From: Fodinibacter sp038330415
GTDB lineage: Bacteria; Actinomycetota; Actinomycetes; Actinomycetales; Dermatophilaceae
Reading direction: 5' to 3'
NCBI GenBank assembly: GCA_038330415.1
Contig: JBBQNZ010000164.1
Coordinates: forward strand, 1 to 8,673
DNA: 8,673 bases
The notes under the pieces were generated by a model. The model was not told where the DNA came from, searched no databases, and was given only the letters and a program-made list of their open reading frames with translations. The position numbers and the translations under genes were made by a program. Shown here one piece after another: positions 1 through 6,100 of the stretch. Positions within the stretch are counted from its first letter, which is position 1. Each line of letters begins with the position of its first letter.

Positions 1-258
1 GCACAGAAGGCACTGAGCAGCGAGCCTGACGTCGGGCTCCTCTTGCCGTGCAACGTCGTCATTCGCCGAGGGGCTCACGCGACGTCCACCACCGTCCAGG
101 CCATTGACCCGACGGTCATCAGCGACCTGAGCGGCAACGCCGCCGTCACCGAGGTGGCGTCAGACGCCGCAGCACTCTTGCGGGCCGCCCTGGACCGTGT
201 GTCGGACACGGCAGCCGCCAACGCCGACGACCGCAGCCGGTCGGAGACCGACAAGTGA
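1..258 (+). CDS. DUF302 domain protein, C-terminal part (5' truncated by window)
   Basis: The reading frame is open from base 1 and ends at the TGA at 256-258, giving 85 visible residues; the true start lies outside the window. Visible residues 11-20 (VGLLLPCNVV) are the hallmark of the DUF302 fold (PF03625), in which a Leu-Leu-Pro-Cys-Asn strand precedes a dP.....l segment; the latter is seen here as AIDPTVISDL. The end is polar and low in complexity (ANADDRSRSETDK), probably a disordered tail. DUF302 proteins have no settled biochemical role. They are small soluble proteins that often occur near metal and redox genes, and here the gene precedes a SHOCT protein and a multicopper oxidase on the same strand, suggesting a shared copper or oxidative-stress context. 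The TTG at 43-45 could be read as a start but would cut through the conserved core, so it is not used. Confidence 0.85.
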   Translation, partial: AQKALSSEPDVGLLLPCNVVIRRGAHATSTTVQAIDPTVISDLSGNAAVTEVASDAAALLRAALDRVSDTAAANADDRSRSETDK

Positions 259-271
259 CCCGTCCGACGGG
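259..271. terminator. Small dyad directly after the DUF302 stop codon
   Basis: CCCGTC (259-264) and GACGGG (266-271) form a perfect inverted repeat around a single C. As RNA this would give a 5-bp stem with a CCG loop. It starts at the base after the stop codon and has no T-tract, so it could be a weak terminator or attenuator, an operator half, or chance in GC-rich DNA. Confidence 0.3.
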
Positions 272-285
272 CACCCATAGGGGTG
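272..285. promoter_or_regulatory. Inverted repeat CACCC-ATAG-GGGTG upstream of the SHOCT/oxidase genes
   Basis: CACCC (272-276) and GGGTG (281-285) are perfect complements around ATAG. The dyad abuts the dyad at 259-271 and ends two bases before the Shine-Dalgarno AGGAG (288-292) of the next gene. C-run/G-run dyads with an A/T-containing centre resemble actinobacterial copper-repressor (CsoR-type) operators, but the arms are short and no csoR gene is in the window, so that link is only a suggestion. It could equally be an RNA hairpin affecting translation start. Confidence 0.35.
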
Positions 286-301
286 ACAGGAGCTGCTCGA
301 C

Positions 302-526
302 GTGATGTACGGCCACGGCTTGGGCATCGCGTGGGTGTGGCCCCTGATCCTTGTCCTCGGGCTGGCAGTCGTGGTGTGGGCCCTCATCCGTGCTTCGCGG
401 GCCAACGGTGAGCAAGCATCGGTCGCGAGTATTCAGCCTCTCGAGATCCTCCAGGAGCGCTTCGCCCGCGGTGAGATCTCCGAGCAGGAGCTGCGCGAAC
501 GGATGCGAGTGCTCGATGAGCAATGA
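302..526 (+). CDS. Small SHOCT-domain membrane protein
   Basis: Encodes 74 residues. A short N-terminus (MMYGHG) is followed by one hydrophobic span at about residues 9-30, a basic stop-transfer region (RASR), and a C-terminal SHOCT domain at about 45-74 (PLEILQERFARGEISEQELRERM). SHOCT is a short helical motif common at the C-termini of small bacterial membrane proteins, proposed to mediate oligomerisation; no enzymatic role is known. AGGAG at 288-292 lies 9 bases before the GTG at 302, which is immediately followed by an ATG at 305; either could be used. The gene overlaps or abuts the multicopper oxidase start, so the two are probably translationally coupled. A second SHOCT membrane protein lies at the other end of the locus (7937-8221), suggesting such proteins accompany copper handling here. 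Confidence 0.85.
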   Translation: MMYGHGLGIAWVWPLILVLGLAVVVWALIRASRANGEQASVASIQPLEILQERFARGEISEQELRERMRVLDEQ

Positions 527-1994
527 GATGGGCCGGCGTCGGGCTCTGCAGATCGCCGGCGTCGGCGCGGTCGCGATGGTGACCGGAGGGGCGGGAACCT
601 GGCAGTGGGTCGTCGCACCGCTCTTCGGCTCTGCCCGACCGACCTCGGGCCAGCCGTTGCGCGAACCCAAAGAGATGGCCAGCCGGAACGGCATCCTCGA
701 TGTGCAGCTCGCGGCCGGCACCGGGGTCGCCCTGGCCGGCCGGCGAACTCAGGCTCTGGGGTACAACGGCACCAGCCCCGGACCGACCCTGCGGGTGGCT
801 CCCGGCGACGTGCTCCGCGTCAGCTTGACCAACAACCTCGAGCAGACTACGAATCTGCACACCCACGGGCTGCATGTGTCACCGAAAGACGACAGCGACA
901 ACGTCTTCCGGATGGTCGAGCCCGGTGAACGCGCAAGCTATGAATACCGCATCCCGGCGGACCATCCGACCGGGACGTTCTGGTACCACCCGCATCATCA
1001 CGGCACGGTCGCCGACCAAGTGTTCGGCGGATTGTTCGGTGCGGTGGTCGTCGCTACCCCAGGCGAGTCGGGTGCAGCGCGCGAACGCGTCGTGGTCATC
1101 AGCGACATCACCCTGGCGGGAACCGGCGAGGTGGCCCAGGTCAGCACCCAGGAGGTGATGGCAGGGCGCGAGGGTGAGCTGGTCCTCGTCAACGGCCAAC
1201 TCAGCCCACAGATCGACTCCACCGCTGGCTCCACGGAGCGATGGCGCGTCGTGAACGCATGCGTCTCCAGGTTCCTCGAGCTGCAGCTGGACGGCCACAC
1301 CTTGGGCTTCCTCGGGTATGACGGCCAGGCGCTCGGCGAACCGACCGAGCGGGACACTGTCGTCCTGGCCCCGGGCAACCGGGCCGACCTACTGGTGACG
1401 CCGGTCGCCGCCGGTGACTTCACCCTGCGAACCCTCGCTTACGACCGCGGCGGTATGGGCATGATGATGGGCGCCGGCACAGCAAGCAGCTCAACCGAGA
1501 CCACCCTGGCCACGGTGCAGGTCTCCGCTGGGTCCGCTCCCACCGCGACCAATGCTTCCGGGCCCGCAGCCATGCGCGACGTCGCAGACCTTCGCGGCCT
1601 AACCGTGAACGGTCAGCGGACCCTCACGTTCACCATGGGGATGGGGATGGGAATGGGGGGTGGCGGCATGAGCTTCGGGTTCGACGGCCAGCAGTTCGAC
1701 CCTGCCCGCGTGGACCAACGGGTTGCCTTGGGCACCGTCGAGGAGTGGACAATCGCCAACGCCTCACCGATGGACCATCCCTTTCACCTGCACGTGTGGC
1801 CGATGCAGGTCGTGGACGCGCCCGACGCCGACGTCGCCGGACCGCCCGACTGGCGCGACGTGGTGATCGTGCCCGCTCGCGGGCAGGTCACCGTTCGGAT
1901 CCGGTTCGCCGACTTCGACGGCGCCACCGTCTACCACTGCCACATCCTCGACCACGAGGACCGCGGGATGATGGGGCTCATCGACGCACGGTGA
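516..1994 (+). CDS. Multicopper oxidase, laccase/CueO-like, Tat-exported
   Basis: A 492-residue three-domain multicopper oxidase, probably oxidising Cu(I) to Cu(II) or other substrates with O2 outside the membrane. All four copper-ligand motifs are present: H115-T-H117, H158-P-H160, H421-P-F-H424-L-H426, and H474-C475-H476 with H480 and axial M485. The type 1 copper site and the trinuclear cluster therefore look intact. The N-terminus has an arginine cluster (R7-R9) followed by a hydrophobic stretch, consistent with a Tat signal peptide or anchor. Two Met-rich segments, at 314-318 (MGMMM) and 374-385 (alternating Met-Gly), resemble the Met-rich insertions that supply Cu(I) in CueO-type enzymes. 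The start is either the ATG at 516, overlapping the SHOCT gene by 11 bases, or the ATG at 528, one base after its stop; neither has a strong Shine-Dalgarno, so translational coupling is likely. A frame extension upstream of 516 would run through the SHOCT gene and is rejected. Confidence 0.95.
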   Translation: MSNEMGRRRALQIAGVGAVAMVTGGAGTWQWVVAPLFGSARPTSGQPLREPKEMASRNGILDVQLAAGTGVALAGRRTQALGYNGTSPGPTLRVAPGDVLRVSLTNNLEQTTNLHTHGLHVSPKDDSDNVFRMVEPGERASYEYRIPADHPTGTFWYHPHHHGTVADQVFGGLFGAVVVATPGESGAARERVVVISDITLAGTGEVAQVSTQEVMAGREGELVLVNGQLSPQIDSTAGSTERWRVVNACVSRFLELQLDGHTLGFLGYDGQALGEPTERDTVVLAPGNRADLLVTPVAAGDFTLRTLAYDRGGMGMMMGAGTASSSTETTLATVQVSAGSAPTATNASGPAAMRDVADLRGLTVNGQRTLTFTMGMGMGMGGGGMSFGFDGQQFDPARVDQRVALGTVEEWTIANASPMDHPFHLHVWPMQVVDAPDADVAGPPDWRDVVIVPARGQVTVRIRFADFDGATVYHCHILDHEDRGMMGLIDAR

Positions 1995-2030
1995 GGAGCA
2001 GTGCGCGATGCCGATCGTCCCGCCGATGTA

Positions 2031-2050
2031 GCTGGGCGCACGGGCCCAGC
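2031..2050. terminator. GC-rich hairpin between convergent genes
   Basis: GCTGGGC (2031-2037) and GCCCAGC (2044-2050) form a perfect 7-bp stem with a 6-base loop. It sits in the 86-base gap between the oxidase stop (1994) and the copA stop (2081), where a bidirectional terminator is expected. No T-tract follows on either strand, as is common in high-GC actinobacteria, so terminator activity is inferred from position and stem strength. Confidence 0.5.
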
Positions 2051-2080
2051 CTCTCTCGCCCGACGGTGCGTGGGCAGCGC

Positions 2081-4405
2081 TCAGTGCGCCGTCCTTGCGT
2101 GCCTGGGGTGTCGGCGCGCGGTGCTGACGCTCTCGTCGATCCCGGCCGGGCCACGGCCCTTGAACCGGCGCAGGCGAAGGCTGTTGGTCACGACGAACAC
2201 CGAGGAGAACGCCATCGCGGCGCCGGCGACGATCGGGTTGAGCCGGCCAGACATCGCGAGCGGGATCGCGGCGACGTTGTAGGCGAACGCCCAGAACAGG
2301 TTGGTCTTGATGGTGCGCAGGGTGCGCCGCGACAGCGACACGGCATCCCCTGCGGCGCGCAGGTCACCGGAGACGAGGGTGAGGTCGCTGGCCTCGATGG
2401 CGACGTCGGTGCCGGTGCCCATCGCGATACCCAGGTCGGCCTGGGCGAGGGCGGCCGCGTCGTTGACGCCGTCGCCGACCATGGCGACGACCCGGCCGGA
2501 GGCCTGGAGGCGCTTGACGACGTCGACCTTGTCCCAGGGAAGGACCTCGGCTTCGACGTCGGTGATGCCGACGGTGGCCGCGACTGCGTGGGCGGCCCGG
2601 GTGTTGTCGCCGGTGAGGAGGACAGGGGTCAGCCCCAGACCGCGCAGCTCGGCGATGGCTTGGGTGCTGGTGGGCTTGACGGTGTCGGCGACGACGACGA
2701 CGCCGCGGGCGTGCCCGTCCCAGGCGACGGCGATGGCGGTCTGGCCGGCCGACTCCGCGGCATCCAGCGCGCCGAGCAGCTCGGCCGGGAGGGTGATCGC
2801 CCAGTCCGACGCGAGCCAGGTGGCCCGGCCGGCGATGACGGCCGCGCCCTCGACGATCCCCTGAACTCCGCGGCCCTGAGTGGACCGGAAGTCCTCGACC
2901 GGGGGGAGGTCGCCGATCCTGTCCCGGGCGCCAGCGGCGATCGCGGCGCCAACCGGGTGCTCGGAGGCGTGCTCGAGCGCACCGACCTTGCGGAGCAGGT
3001 CGCGCACCGGGACGCCGGTAGCGGGGTGGGCATCGACCAGGGTCATCCGGCCGGTGGTGACGGTGCCGGTCTTGTCGAGCACGATGGTGTCGACCCGGCG
3101 GGTGGACTCGAGGATCTGTGGGCCCTTGATGAGGATGCCGAGCTGCGCGGCTCGGCCGGTGCCGACCAGCAGCGCAGTCGGTGTCGCCAGCCCCAGCGCG
3201 CAGGGGCAGGCGATGATCAGCACCGAGACAGCTGCGGTGAAGGCGAACTCGGGGTTGGCGCCAGTGATCAGCCAGTAGGCCAGGGTGAGCAGCGACAGGC
3301 TGACCACGACTGGGACGAACACGGCGGAGACCCGGTCGGCGAGGCGCTGCACGGGGGCCTTGCCGGACTGGGCGTCGGCGACGAGCTTGGCCATCTGGGC
3401 GAGCTGGGTGTCGGCGCCGACGCGGGTGGCGCGCACCACCAGGCGGCCGCCGACGTTGACCGTCGCGCCGACGACGTCGTCGCCGGGCCCGACCTCGACC
3501 GGCACGGACTCGCCGGTGAGCATCGAGGTGTCGACGGCGGAGGCGCCGTCAGTAATGGTGCCGTCGGTGGCGACCTTCTCGCCGGGGCGGACGACGAAGG
3601 TGTTGCCAACGGCGAGCTGGATGGTGGGGATGCGAGTCTCGACGCCGTCGCGGAGCACGGCGACGTCCTTGGCGCCCATGTTCATCAGCGCGCGCAGCGC
3701 GGCACCGGACCGAGTCTTGGCCCGGGCCTCGAGGTAGCGCCCGGCCAGGATGAAGACGGTGACGGCGGAGGCGACCTCGAGGTAGATGCTTGCCCCGGCC
3801 TCTCCCTGCGAGGGGAACAGCTCGAAGCCCATCGCTTCGCCCGGCATCCCGGCGCCGCCGAAGAACAGCGCGTACAGCGACCACGCGAACGCGGCGCCCA
3901 CCCCCAGGCTGATCAGCGTGTCCATGGTGGCCGCACCGTGCTTGAGGTTGGTCCAGGCCGCCTGGTGCATCGGCCAGGCACCCCACACGACGACCGGCGA
4001 GGCCAGCGCCAGCGAGGCCCACTGCCAGTTGGTGAACTGGAACATGGGGACCATCGCCATCAGCAGCACCGGCAGGGTCAACACGCTAGAGATGACCAGG
4101 CGCCTGCGCAGCGAGTCGAGCTCGGGGTTGCCCGGCTGGGCGCCCTCGCCGTCTTCGTCGACGGACTCGCTCCCGGGCGGCGTCGGGATGGTCGCGGTGT
4201 ACCCGGTGGCCTCGACCGTGGCAACGGCATCCTGCACCGACGTGCCTTCCGGGAGGGTGACGCGGGCGATCTCGGTGGCGTAGTTAACCTCGGCGACGAC
4301 CCCGGGCATCTTGTTGAGCTTGCGCTCGATCCGGGCGGCGCAGGAGGCGCAGGTCATCCCGCCGACCTGGAGGTCGACGGTGCGCTCGGCTGCCTGAATG
4401 CTCAC
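2081..4405 (-). CDS. copA: Copper-exporting P1B-type ATPase (CopA)
   Basis: A 774-residue P1B-type ATPase that would pump Cu(I) out of the cytoplasm. One N-terminal heavy-metal domain carries G16-M-T-C19-A-S-C22. Downstream are the actuator loop TGES (297-300), the transmembrane CPC metal site (400-402), the phosphorylation site DKTGT with D444, the HP dipeptide of the nucleotide domain (H483-P484), TGDN (598-601) and the hinge GDGVND (644-649). Y709-N710 and the M731/S735 pair in the last two helices match the P1B-1 Cu(I) signature, so Cu(I), not Zn or Cd, is the likely substrate. The tail is basic and His-containing. The chosen start is the GTG at 4403-4405, nine bases from a strong AAGGAG (4415-4420) and forming a GTGA overlap with the preceding small gene; a longer frame starting at 4498 lacks this support. 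It is the last gene of the copper operon. Confidence 0.97.
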   Translation of the reverse strand: MSIQAAERTVDLQVGGMTCASCAARIERKLNKMPGVVAEVNYATEIARVTLPEGTSVQDAVATVEATGYTATIPTPPGSESVDEDGEGAQPGNPELDSLRRRLVISSVLTLPVLLMAMVPMFQFTNWQWASLALASPVVVWGAWPMHQAAWTNLKHGAATMDTLISLGVGAAFAWSLYALFFGGAGMPGEAMGFELFPSQGEAGASIYLEVASAVTVFILAGRYLEARAKTRSGAALRALMNMGAKDVAVLRDGVETRIPTIQLAVGNTFVVRPGEKVATDGTITDGASAVDTSMLTGESVPVEVGPGDDVVGATVNVGGRLVVRATRVGADTQLAQMAKLVADAQSGKAPVQRLADRVSAVFVPVVVSLSLLTLAYWLITGANPEFAFTAAVSVLIIACPCALGLATPTALLVGTGRAAQLGILIKGPQILESTRRVDTIVLDKTGTVTTGRMTLVDAHPATGVPVRDLLRKVGALEHASEHPVGAAIAAGARDRIGDLPPVEDFRSTQGRGVQGIVEGAAVIAGRATWLASDWAITLPAELLGALDAAESAGQTAIAVAWDGHARGVVVVADTVKPTSTQAIAELRGLGLTPVLLTGDNTRAAHAVAATVGITDVEAEVLPWDKVDVVKRLQASGRVVAMVGDGVNDAAALAQADLGIAMGTGTDVAIEASDLTLVSGDLRAAGDAVSLSRRTLRTIKTNLFWAFAYNVAAIPLAMSGRLNPIVAGAAMAFSSVFVVTNSLRLRRFKGRGPAGIDESVSTARRHPRHARTAH

Positions 4406-4596
4406 GGTTCTGCTCTCCTTGGCGGACTGGTGGTGCTGGTGGTGGTCAGGTCGGTGTCGCGCATGCGCAGGTCGTCGGCCGGGTCCGCGGGTGCGCAACA
4501 GGCCTGCTGGCGCCAGGCGATCCGCCGCGTGGCCAGGCCGAACACCAGGACGGCGAGGAATCCGAGGACGACCAGGCCGAGCACGACCTCGATCAT
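4402..4596 (-). CDS. Small single-pass membrane protein with a Cys-Cys pair
   Basis: Encodes 64 residues that I do not recognise as a named family. Residues 2-22 form one hydrophobic span (IEVVLGLVVLGFLAVLVFGLA), followed by a basic patch (TRRIAWRQQ), a vicinal cysteine pair at C33-C34, an acidic stretch (DPADDLRMRD) and a Ser/Thr/Pro-rich tail. Its ATG overlaps the CopZ-like gene's stop (ATGA, 4593-4596) and its TGA overlaps the copA GTG (GTGA, 4402-4405), so it is embedded between chaperone and pump with no spare base. By the positive-inside rule the basic patch and Cys pair would face the cytoplasm. A role as a membrane-tethered Cu(I) adaptor or regulator of CopA is inference from position and the Cys pair. 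A longer in-frame start at 4770 would overlap most of the CopZ-like gene and is not used. Confidence 0.75.
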   Translation of the reverse strand: MIEVVLGLVVLGFLAVLVFGLATRRIAWRQQACCAPADPADDLRMRDTDLTTTSTTSPPRRAEP

Positions 4597-4835
4597 TGCG
4601 TGCCCGCGACGACGGTGCCGGTGTAGCCGGCCTCGGTGACCGCGGCTAGGACGTCGGCGTCGGTGACGCCTTCGGTGACGACGGCGACGCACTGGTTCGT
4701 CTTGGTGCTCGTCCGCGAGGTCACGACGCCCTGCACGTCCTCGAGGCAGTCGTCGACGAGGATGCCGCACGAGGCGCAGTGCATGCCCGTGATCTCGACG
4801 ATGACGGTGCGGGTGGCGGTGTCAGTGGTGGCCAT
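4593..4835 (-). CDS. copZ: CopZ-like HMA-domain copper chaperone
   Basis: An 80-residue single heavy-metal-associated domain filling almost the whole protein. G17-M18-H19-C20-A21-S22-C23 is the metal-binding loop, and the C-terminal part (ADVLAAVTEAGYTGTV) is the usual last helix and strand of the ferredoxin-like fold. Such proteins carry Cu(I) in the cytoplasm to the HMA domain of CopA. Two extra cysteines at C30 and C49 are not part of the standard motif; C30 lies in the helix following the metal loop. The ATG at 4833-4835 follows the stop of the TauE-cupredoxin gene by one base (TGAGATG), and the stop overlaps the next gene's ATG, so translation is probably coupled throughout. The symbol reflects family and context; specificity for copper is inferred from the neighbours. 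Confidence 0.85.
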   Translation of the reverse strand: MATTDTATRTVIVEITGMHCASCGILVDDCLEDVQGVVTSRTSTKTNQCVAVVTEGVTDADVLAAVTEAGYTGTVVAGTQ

Positions 4836-4836
4836 C

Positions 4837-5967
4837 TCAGGACACCCGGATCGTGGCGGTGTACATGCCCATGGAGCACGAGATCGGGAACTCCCCGGCG
4901 TTCAGCACACCCAGGTCGACCTCGGTGTCGCCGGACTCCGGCAGGATCACCTGCTGGTTGATCGACGGGAACACGGTGTAGACGATGCACGAGTAGGTGC
5001 GGTCGGTGTGGAACACGACCTTGGTCGGCACGCCGGACTTGGCGTTGATGGTCGACGGGGAGTAGCCACCCGCCGTGGCGTCGATCTTCAGGACCTGCAC
5101 GCCGTCCACCGGCGCCGGTGCGGCGGCGGCCGGCTCGGCGGAGGCCGTGTTGCCGTTGAAGACGGCCGCGGCCATGGTCTGCGCGGTGACCGGTGACGCC
5201 ATCGCGGTCAGGGCGGCGTTGAGCGTGAACAGGCCCATGGCAACCACGACGATGCCGAGGGCGACCGACATCGAGCGCCGGTCGGGGTTGGCGTACCGCT
5301 GGGTGAGGTACCCGTAGGCGGCGAACATCGGTGCGGTGCCGAGGACGAAGAGCGCCATCACGGCGGCGCCGGCGGCGGCCGACCCGGAGGTCGCGGCGAG
5401 CAGCATCATCGAGATTGTCACCCCGCACGGGATGAGGACGACCGCGATGCCGAGCATGAAGGGGGCGAACGCCGACTGCGACCGGGTGCTGCGGCGGACG
5501 GTGCGCGTCCAGGACTCCGGCGGGGTGAAGCGGATCTCCCGGAACCCGGGCACCCCCGCTGCGCCGAGGCCGAAGACGATCATCAGGCCGGCCGCGACGA
5601 GCTGTGCGATGCCACCGATGCGGGCGTCGAGCGCGACGAACGACCCGAAGGCGCCCAGCACCGCCCCGACGAGGGTGAGGCTGACGAGCTTGCCGAGCAG
5701 GAAGCCGGCGACCGGCACCAGGTCGTCGGTTGCCGACGCCTTCGGCGCGGCGGCCGCGGCGGCTGCCTTGGCCTTCGGCCGCGGTTCAGCGCCCTTGTTC
5801 GCCGGCCGGGTGCCCGCACCCACCGCGACGACCTCCTGGGCACCCACGGCCGCAGCGGCCAGCTTCTTCTGTCGGTTGATCAGGCCGACGAGCAAGCCGC
5901 CCTGGGCGACCGCGCAGGTCGTGGCTCCCGCCAGCAGTCCGGCGCCGAGGATGGCCCACCAGTTCAT
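4837..5967 (-). CDS. TauE/SafE (DsbD_2-like) membrane protein fused to a C-terminal cupredoxin
   Basis: A 376-residue protein with about six hydrophobic spans (roughly 5-28, 83-110, 117-140, 166-192, 197-222, 233-256) and a C-terminal cupredoxin-like domain at about 288-376. The membrane part carries T-T-C18-A-V-A-Q-G-G in the first helix and I-P-C181-G in the fourth, resembling the paired cysteines of DsbD_2/TauE-SafE proteins that move copper or electrons across the membrane. A charged Ala/Lys/Pro linker (about 49-80) separates the first two helices. The cupredoxin has C327 and the ending C364-S-M366-G-M368, a Cys/Met pattern seen in Cu(I)-binding cupredoxins of this fusion type; the His normally between Cys and Met in blue copper proteins is absent, so electron transfer of the plastocyanin kind is unlikely. 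AGGAG (5974-5978) lies 6 bases before the chosen ATG. It is the first gene of the copper operon. Substrate and direction of movement are not visible. Confidence 0.85.
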   Translation of the reverse strand: MNWWAILGAGLLAGATTCAVAQGGLLVGLINRQKKLAAAAVGAQEVVAVGAGTRPANKGAEPRPKAKAAAAAAAPKASATDDLVPVAGFLLGKLVSLTLVGAVLGAFGSFVALDARIGGIAQLVAAGLMIVFGLGAAGVPGFREIRFTPPESWTRTVRRSTRSQSAFAPFMLGIAVVLIPCGVTISMMLLAATSGSAAAGAAVMALFVLGTAPMFAAYGYLTQRYANPDRRSMSVALGIVVVAMGLFTLNAALTAMASPVTAQTMAAAVFNGNTASAEPAAAAPAPVDGVQVLKIDATAGGYSPSTINAKSGVPTKVVFHTDRTYSCIVYTVFPSINQQVILPESGDTEVDLGVLNAGEFPISCSMGMYTATIRVS

Positions 5968-6042
5968 CGCGTGCTCCTGTGTCCGGCGCCAACGTGCGGT
6001 GCCTGCTCCGAGGTCTCGTGCGTGATCACACTCAAGACTCTC

Positions 6043-6064
6043 GGCTCCGTACCCCGAGGGAGCC
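6043..6064. repeat. Inverted repeat in the leader of the copper operon
   Basis: GGCTCC (6043-6048) and GGAGCC (6059-6064) are perfect complements with a 10-base centre. It lies between the candidate regulator box (6075-6092) and the start of the TauE-cupredoxin gene (5967), so it could be a leader hairpin or a second operator. The centre contains TACCCC, loosely similar to a CsoR half-site. An 8-bp palindrome, GTGATCAC, lies nearby at 6022-6029. I see no convincing -10 element in this 133-base gap. Confidence 0.3.
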
Positions 6065-6074
6065 CGGCGCTTTC

Positions 6075-6092
6075 GATGAAGGTTTGACGAAG
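6075..6092 (-). promoter_or_regulatory. Candidate response-regulator box of the copper operon
   Basis: Read on the minus strand, CTTCGTC (6092-6086) and CTTCATC (6081-6075) form a direct repeat with an 11-bp period, one helical turn, as OmpR-family regulators usually require. The same arrangement, with the identical core AACCTTCATC, occurs at 8290-8307 in front of the regulator's own operon. It lies 107 bases upstream of the TauE-cupredoxin start, just after the kinase stop codon. Binding by the regulator encoded at 7201-7890 is inferred. Confidence 0.5.
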
Positions 6093-6100
6093 TTCGGTGC

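Noticed and set aside
351..515. In-frame N-terminal extension of the multicopper oxidase
   Set aside because: The extension is a shifted reading of the SHOCT gene, lacks a ribosome binding site and would bury the Tat-like signal.
4406..4498. Longer copA start
   Set aside because: The extension overlaps the small Cys-Cys gene and is low-complexity Arg/Pro/His; the GTG at 4405 has a strong AAGGAG and a GTGA overlap.
1745..4639. Very long plus-strand open frame (964 codons) antisense to copA
   Set aside because: It lies opposite a fully convincing CopA with all P-type ATPase motifs, and its translation is Gly/Asp/Arg-rich without any domain pattern; long antisense frames are expected in GC-rich coding DNA.
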